A stretch of 64,000 nucleotides of DNA, taken from Bedellia somnulentella (taxonomy: Eukaryota > Arthropoda > Insecta > Lepidoptera > Bedelliidae). Below are positions 45,501-54,500 of this stretch, piece by piece. A program made the position numbers and the translations under genes. The notes under the pieces are model-generated. The model was given only the letters and a program-made list of their open reading frames with translations, made no database searches and was not told the DNA's origin. Positions within the stretch are counted from its first letter, which is position 1. Every line of letters begins with the position of its first letter. Location: contig OY755196.1 in the NCBI GenBank assembly GCA_963576735.1, positions 5,747,912 through 5,811,911 on the forward strand, read 5' to 3'.

Positions 45501-48500
45501 TAAATTAATTATATCACAAAAAATAATAATAATATTAAATTAAACATAAAAAGTAAATTAAATTAAATTTCGTTATTAAGTTACGTTATATAATTATTTG
45601 GCACAGTGGTGTACAGGGAATACATGACATTTCACCACATGTGACACTAATGGGCCTTCAAGTCTGTCCGCTATCACTTTCAGGTAGGTGTTGGTGCTGC
45701 CCCGCACTCTTCGCGTCAGAGAGGCTACCCGCTTGCGTATGATGGCGTGATAACCATCCATGTATGCCTCTGCAAACATGCTTGACGCACTACAGAAACG
45801 TGGCAGCCCCAACAGCATCCTGAAAGCGTTGTTATATTGGACCCGTAGGACGCTCTCGGACTTCTTCGTGTGGTTAATCCAAAGGCTACAAGTGTAAAAA
45901 GACTGGCAGTAAGACCTAAAGAGTGTTAATTTTACTTGCTTAGAGCATCTAGCAAACCTCCGGATCAACATATTGCTTCGAACCGAGAGCGCCCTACGTT
46001 CCCTTTCCATATCCATATCATCCCGAAGAGTATCCGTAACCCAATGCCCCAGGTACTTAAATTGGGTCTCCATTTTAAGCGGCTCGCCTGCTATCATTAC
46101 TTCAGGCACAGCGGAGTAATATTTGGTGCCAGCTTTAAACATCATCAGCTCGCTTTTGGTGGTATTATACTTAAGGCCATGGGTCTCGGCGTACCTCTCA
46201 CATTTATTCACCAACTTTCGCAGTCCACTGATTGATGGGCTCAGCAACACCATGTCATCGGCATAACTGATATTATTAATTAGCTGACCATCTATTGAAC
46301 ACCCGATACCAGTGTTGCTGAGCTCCTCAATCAGACCATTAACGTACAGATTGAAAAGCTTGGGAGAACTTAGCCCCCCCTGTCTCACACCGCATTCCAG
46401 TCGGTACGCATCCGATACCGAGCCTGCCCACCGTACCACGTTACTCTGGTGCCCGTACCAGAACTGAAAGATATTAATGAGCTCTACGGGAAATTGTGTT
46501 TCCGAAAGCAGCTTTTGCCAGAGTATACTACAATTTATGTGGGTAAGCTATGGGTTTTAGAAAAGGTCTTGAACCGGTGAGATGCCTCTTATATCACTCT
46601 GTCATGGTGTTGTCTGAAAATCAGTTCTGTGAGTCAAAAGCTCACAGAAAATGCTGAGACAGCACCAATTCGCTGTTCGGGTGGCACGGGAAGTGCATGA
46701 CAAATTTTTGTATGTTTTTTATTGATTCTCTTTTTTGTTTTTTATTATTTTTTATTTTATAACTAATTTATTTTAAATTTTGTTAAAATTAAGTTGTAAA
46801 TCATATTTTGTATTATGTTACTTGTTCTTCTTGTGCCTACAAATGGCGAATAAACGTTTTTCTTTCTTTTTTTCTTTCTTTATATAAGTATTTAAGTTAA
46901 AAATTAACAGATATGAGGAAAAATGATTGTTTCTAAATTCTATAATAATTTATTGTACAAATTGTATATTGAGCAAAACTTAGCGTATGCTTAGGTATGA
47001 TTTTCCTTCTCATAACAAAATAACAATGTTCAACTCATCAACCTTTCCTTCGAGTTAAACTACAGGTTAACACCTGTTTGTTTATTACCTTTGCAGATTG
47101 TCGATTTGTCTTTTGAATCCATCCAGACACGTAGAGTCAACGATACCGCTCGCTAGTTTGCGTTTATTCTCATTATTTTCATCCTTAAATTAACAGTTAA
47201 ACGTTAGTATTTTGTTTACAGGAGGAAATACAATATTGCTATTCAAAGCGGACAATCTATGGCTCACATATCGATAAATGAATTTGACACAAATGATGCA
47301 AGAAAACATACCTTTTTATTGCATCCTTAAAAATAAAAAAATATAACTATTCAAAACTAAAGAATAATTCTAAAACAAATTGGTATCAAAAAGACCGTTA
47401 ATAGTTATAACAAAACTATTTATTTTATTACTGCTTTTTTGTGGCCTTTAATTTGCCAATTTTTAATGACACTAAGCTCTACTTAAGGAAATTGCATTAA
47501 TTTTTACTCAAGTTTATTTTTCTACGTTCACCTGAATTTTCTTCAAGTCAATCTTAGCCTGCGTAAGTTGCGCTTCCAGTTCCGCGATGCGCGACTCGAA
47601 CACGATGTTTGGTCCTTCGAGGCGCGCGCGAGGCTTGCTCTTACGCAGCTTCGATGGAGATGATTGCTAGAATATATTTTTGTGTGAATGTTAAAATGTG
47701 TTGAAACTGTTAATTTGAACTACTGATTTATTTCTTAATATTAAACTTACTAGAGAATTTGTTTTTTAACTAATTTTTGTATGTTTTTAGTCTCTTTTAG
47801 TTGATTACTCGTAATGTTTAGGCTTCAAGTTTTTCAGAAGGCCAAAAAATTAAAGCAAAATGAATTTAATAGGGTTTTATGTAATATTTGTAATAAAATA
47901 TTGAATCCCTCGAGCCATGTACAAGGTTTAATCTTGCGGCGCCCTGATGGATATTATATGCTATAGAAATAAATATTTGTAGTACACGTTGATAGTTAGT
48001 CAACCCCATTTTAAATGGAATTTTAGACAAATTCATTTATTCATAATATCATAGATTGGCAATAAGAGAAAATTTTAAAAGCATATACGCCAAATAGTCA
48101 AGATCATTCACGGACACTATAAGGCCTATTTAGTGTCGGGTTAGAATAGCACTACCCCAACTCAATCCGTGTATTTTGAAGTGCTTTCGAGTGATCTGGT
48201 TTTCGAGAGATCCATCATTAAACATTTTCTATTTATCAAACTTTTCCCCGCCCAACTTCCAAAAGTGGCAGACGAATTTCTAATTTTAAAGCTTTGCAAT
48301 CCTTTTTTTGAACATATAGCCGTGAATATATGTCCCCGTAATAAATTACCTTATGATCGCTATCCAAGCCAGTGCTATCATCCAAGTCGTCGGTCTCCGA
48401 GCCGGCGTTGTACGAGTGGAACATCTTGGAGATGAGCCGGTTCTTCTGCGCTTCATGCAGGTTCTCGTTCTCCGATATCACCTCTTTCACTTTGCCGAGC

Positions 48501-51500
48501 AGGTTGTTTAGCTCGTCCTTGGTGACAGAGTTATAAGAGATAGTATGAAAACGTTGAAATTAAAAATTGATAGTAAAAATAGAGTACCACTAGAAGACAA
48601 TTGGAATAAAGGTATTGACAATGGTCTAAAGGTTTTTTGCTGGTATATCATGTATTATGAATACTTGAACAAAATTTGAGAGATATTATATTATATTTTA
48701 TTGATTATAATCACTTAAACACCTTTATTTATTTTATTTTTATGTTCATTCATTCCCAATAAACAACATTGAATAGACACAGTACTTAGTATATCATATT
48801 ATGCTACAACGAACGTAAATAATCTTTAGACCGTAACTGAGAGTTTGAAACTTGATGTTCAGAGTATTATTACTTCTAAGAATGTGTCTACGTAAAAAGG
48901 AAATGCTGGCGTCTTCACTGTCCCTTGACTAAATATAAATTAAGTCAGGTTTGTTTTCTTCCTCACCGTTTACAACCCCTGACAAAGAAACCGCAGCGTA
49001 TCAATGTGGTGGAAAAGTCATATAATCAGTCATTACATCGCTTGGTTTTAAAATCCACTTCGGTTGTAATGAAAAAAATCACTTGAGTACTTGTATTATA
49101 ATTTATTTATTTATTTATTTATTTACGGAAAACAAACAGCTTTAACACAACAATTAGCAAAAAACAATAAAAATTAAAACATAGCCAAAAACAGTTTTCA
49201 CATATTGGTAACGAACATGCGCTTAATTAAGTATTACTGTAAATTAACTAACAATATAAGAACTAGGAAAGATAGTAGATTAACAAATTTGACAATCAAG
49301 AAAGAAATTGTAGTTTTAATAATGAACTGGATAGAAATATAAAGATTTGTGATCATCCTAAAAGAATAAATTTGCCATATTTTTTTTAAACAGTGAGGTA
49401 TTGGTATTAAAAAAGTCTAAATCAACTTGACTACTCAGTGAATTAAAGCTTCGAGCCGCTCGAGTCATAAAAGTATTTCTGCGATAGTTCGTACGAGCAA
49501 GCGGAACAGCAAGAGTTTGTTGATCCCGTGAAGTTGAGCGCGGTACCCTTAAGTGGATAGAGGACAATAAATCAGTGCAATCAATCATACCATTTGCGAT
49601 TTTCATCAGAAAGTCTACATCTGCTATTTGCCTCCTAAATTCTAGTGGAATAAAATGGTATCTCTTACATCGCGCTATATATTTGGTGTCTAAAGTTCCT
49701 GATTTGTATTCTAAATATCTCAGGAATCTTTTCTGTAAGGATTCCAACCTAGATATATAGCATTTATATCCGGGGTTCCAAACTGGAGATGCATACTCTA
49801 AGATGCTGCGCACATATGAGCAGTAAATAATTTTTGTAGCTTTTATGTCATTGAAATATTTGCATGACCTGATTAAAAACCCCATCATTTTTGATGCTCT
49901 GTTGACAATAGATGTTATATGTTTGTCGTAGAGAAGCTTAGAGTCCTGAATAATGCCCAAATCCCTCATTTCATTTACCCTAATTAGCGTCGAATCTTTT
50001 ATGCAATAATCAGTTAGAGAAGGTTCTTTTTTTCGAGTAAATGACATCACAAAACACTTTTCCACATTCAAATCTAATCTGCTTTTTCGCAATAATCTTG
50101 AAATCTACGTAGATCATCCTGCAGACTATAGCAATCCTGAAGATGATCCACAACCTTCATGATTTTCATATCGTCAGCAAATAAGACAATTTTTGAATAA
50201 TGGAAACATTCTACTATATCGTTAATAAAAATCTCAAATAATAAAGGGCCAAGAAGAGAACCTTGAGGTACACCAGAAGGTATTCTTATCCAGTAAGATA
50301 TAAACCCATTGGCAACAACACACTGGGTTCTTTTAGAAATATAGGATTCGAACCACCGGAGCAAATCACCATGAATACCTAACGCCTCTAGTCTCTCCAA
50401 TAATAGAATATGATCAATTCGATCAAATGCCTTTCGGTAATCAGTAAACACAACATCAACCTGTCCACCCGCATCCATGCCGTTTGAAATAAAATCATGG
50501 GTTAATATGAGATTGGAAGTTGTGGACCGTTTTTTCAAAAAACCATGTTGTTCTGGCGATAGTAGGCATTTAATTGATTCATAAACCTGTTCATAGACTA
50601 TACGTTCCAATATCTTGGCTAAACAACTAAGTTTTGATATTCCTCTGTAATTTTCTATACAACTTATATCACCTTTTTTGAGAATAGGAGTTATAAATGC
50701 CGATTTCCAAACCAATGGTATGTAACCCTCTTGTAGTGATCTCTTAAATAAAATTGATACCGGAAATAGTAATGAGTCTGCACAGTTCCTAATTACAATA
50801 GGAGATACATTATCTGGTCCTGCACTCTTCTTGATATCTAATGTCTTAAACAGCTGAAGGAGGCATGTGGGATCTATTTCAATGGTTGAAATAGTATTGA
50901 CGAGTAGATTCGATTTCGTATCTGAATAATTTGGGAGGATCCTTGAATCGGATGCTACGAAATTTTTATTGAAGTAATCGGAAAAAGCATTGCATATATC
51001 TACCCCAGAAGTAAACATACAAGGTTTCTGTAACCAATTATATCTAGTTTTTTCTAAATACAGACACTTCTATTGTCCAAAATTATAACAATCCTAAAAC
51101 CCCCTCACCCTGCAATACTGGCTCTCCCTCTCCAGCTGTTCGATGTACTCCTCCTGCTTCTGTATGAAGTGGATCACGTCGGGGTTGCTGGACGGCGGCT
51201 CCGGGGCGGGGGTAGACAGTGGTACTGTAGGGATGAAATTGGTTAGTTGAGATATATTTAAGTGTGGTTGTTGAGTGGAGTAACCTATGTTAATATGAAT
51301 AGAAAAGATCTAAATGTATAAGTTGAGGGGTAATATAATTGTGGTAATAGTTGGGGGTTAAATATCGTTGAGTGGACTAACAAATGTTTTTACTTATGAA
51401 TGGAAGAGATCGGTAAAGATTAAAGTTTTTAGCAATTATGACGCAAATAGTAAGTTTGTCGTAATAAGCGACTTAGGGTTTTGAGGTTGTTTCGGTATTG

Positions 51501-54500
51501 TGTCTAACCTAGAACCAGCCGTCGTTTATTTTACAATATTTTTTCCCCCCTCCGCTTCCAAAAGTGGATGAGTAATTTCTGCTTCAGAAGCTCGACCTCC
51601 TCCTATTTGTAATATTTAGGTTTATGACCCTGGTGAATACTTGATTTTGATAATCTCACAATTATATCATGATAATTTTAATCGATGGAAGTGTCACTAG
51701 AGGACGACCACGGAGGCCACATTCGTATCAAATTGAGAATTAGCTTAAAAAGAATCGCATCCGATGTGTGAAGAATAAAAAAACATATAAGAAAACACTT
51801 CTAAATGTAAATGAAGCTCAGTATGTTTCCCAGGATCGTACGAAGTGGAGATCTTCCAGCCTACGCCAATCGGTGGAATGACGTAACTATGTGTATGTAT
51901 ATATAATACATACATATACTTACGGCTATAAATCCCTAGAAGGGGTAGCCAGAGTTAAGGAACTAGAACTTCCTCAGCCACTTTTGGAAAGTTGAGTGGG
52001 GAAAAGATGGCAAAATAAAGGTTGTTATATATTATGATGACAGATTAACTTACCATTAGTACTCCCCTTGAAATTCTTCAAGCTATCGGCGTACAGAGTA
52101 GCATACTTAGCGGTGAGTCTCGGACGAGGTTTGAACTCGCTTATTGCACTTGGGTATACTGTGGGATACTTCTTGTCTATGTCGCCGTCTGACTCGTCTA
52201 GATTCTTTATGGATGCTGACCCTCCATAGCTTCGGATCTGTTGCATGAAACGTTATTTATTTTTAAGTACATAAAAGTAGGAAAAAAATTATAACAGTTA
52301 TGCAATGTGTAAGGAAAGAAAAGATAAAAAATATATCACATTTTACGTCGATTTTATTTTTGAATAAAATATATATCACCGTTGTTTAATAGCTTTAGAG
52401 TACAGTTTAACGACGGAAAACAATAAATTATTTATCATATCAGAGACATCACTAGGCACTAGCAATCATAAAAAAATATTTGACTATGGTAATCATGGTG
52501 TAACAAATTAATACAATAATTTAAAATTTAAAAACTGTACTCAACAAGAGAAAAATCTACATTAATTTGGGTAACACATTAAAGAAATAAGAAATTACAA
52601 ATATTCACTTAATTTTACTTATTCTCCCACCTTTTTTAATTGGTGACATTGACCTTATGAAATTTTGTCTTTAAATTACACCTAGATTGTCAAATTAAAA
52701 TGTATCTTAAATTCATTTTGATGGTGTTAATTTTAACTTATTTAACCGACTAAGTTATAAATTTAAGTCAAAAATAGTGAAACTTACACTTGGCGAATAG
52801 TTTCCAGGTAGGAAATATCTCAGTTTCGAAACAGCCTCTTTATAAGCCAGCTCGGTGTAATCAGGAATTCTCTTCATCCCATACTCCGTCATCTTTCCCG
52901 GACGCCTGTTAGAAAAGTAATAACTATTCATCCTTTCTTCAACACCATACTTTTTAAAAACTAACGCCTCCAAAGGAAGTTTTATGCAAAAAGTTTACAT
53001 GATGCATAAAAAACTTTGTTTTAAACTCGAAGGGCTGTCGCGTACTGCAGTCTATCAAATGTTATGGGGATTTTTTGATAAAGTTAGGTATTGATTATCG
53101 GTTGCCATGGTGACGGTTATTATCATAAACAAATGCATAGCGACAAGTTATGAGTGATGATGGCTTAGAAGTTATAATTGAAATTGGATTATAGTAATGA
53201 AATGATAATTTTATTTATTTTAGTTATGGTTATAGAATTATATACATTGATGATGGCGGCGTTGTACATAAAGGGCGGATGAATGTAATTTTGTCCGTAA
53301 GTTAGATTTTAAAACGTTAAAAAAATACAGTAATAAATTAAATATGATAAAACTTTTTAAAGGTACAATTACTATAGTTTTCTGTACTTTAAAGTTGAAT
53401 TCCCATTTCATATATTTCCTTTGCTGCGTGGTGCCGCACTACGCTATTTCTTCACATCGGTGATCGTAAGAGGCGACAGGGAATTTGGGGCTTTTTAAGT
53501 GATTTTTAGGCGATGCGGTGGGAGACCCTTTTACCAAAAACATTTATTTTTCAATGTTTTCCTCGCTTAACTTCCAAAAGTGGTAGAATAATTTACTGAT
53601 TCTGAATTCTGGCTACCCGTTTTAGGGATTTATAGCCGTGAGTATTTATATGTAAATGTATGTATGTCTTCCAAATTCCCTTCATGATAATAATAGTATG
53701 GGTTAAATTAATTAAAAAACTACTACTAACCAATGAAATTTTACAATTATTAAATAAAAAACTTGAATTATTTATTTTAAATATAACATTAATATCATTA
53801 GCATTACAAATATATTTTTAACAATATTAATTTATATCAATTTTTTTTCAATTAGATTTAGTGTGGACAAGCATCGGCTGTAACATTTCATTATTATAAT
53901 GTGTACTTCATAGTTATGTAAAATGCATAATTTTCCTTTATTTAATTCTTCTGTGGATGTATGCGTCTTCTCGCGCATAAATAGTTTATGCTATGACACA
54001 TTTATAGTTGCAAAATTGTACGCGTCCGAAGTACGAAGGGAAGAATAAAGATTGTGTATGAAAATATTAATTGCTTATAATCTGTGCGGATGAAATAAAT
54101 GAAACGCAAGATTGCCAGGTGTAGTTCAATCATTTCTGTCTACTCCAAACAGAAACTGAAGGCATATGTATTTATATCATATATATATGTATGATTACCG
54201 TGATAGCCCAGTGGGTAGAACACTCGGTTATCGTGCAAGCGACTAGTGTTCAAATCCTGGGTCGGGCCTACACCAATTTGTCTTTTCTAAAGACATATGT
54301 GTGGTTAGTTTATCATGGTTGTTAACGGTGAGGGAAAACATCGTGCGGGAACCCACATGGCTGAGTTGTACTTAGTCATGTGACAGTGTATTCGTACAAA
54401 ACGGCGATAGGCCTGCCCCCTATCACGTGAGTACACTGTCCATGCAAAACGTGGGTACTCTGAACACCAGGTGACAAAGTCACGTGATGTTCAGAAGTAT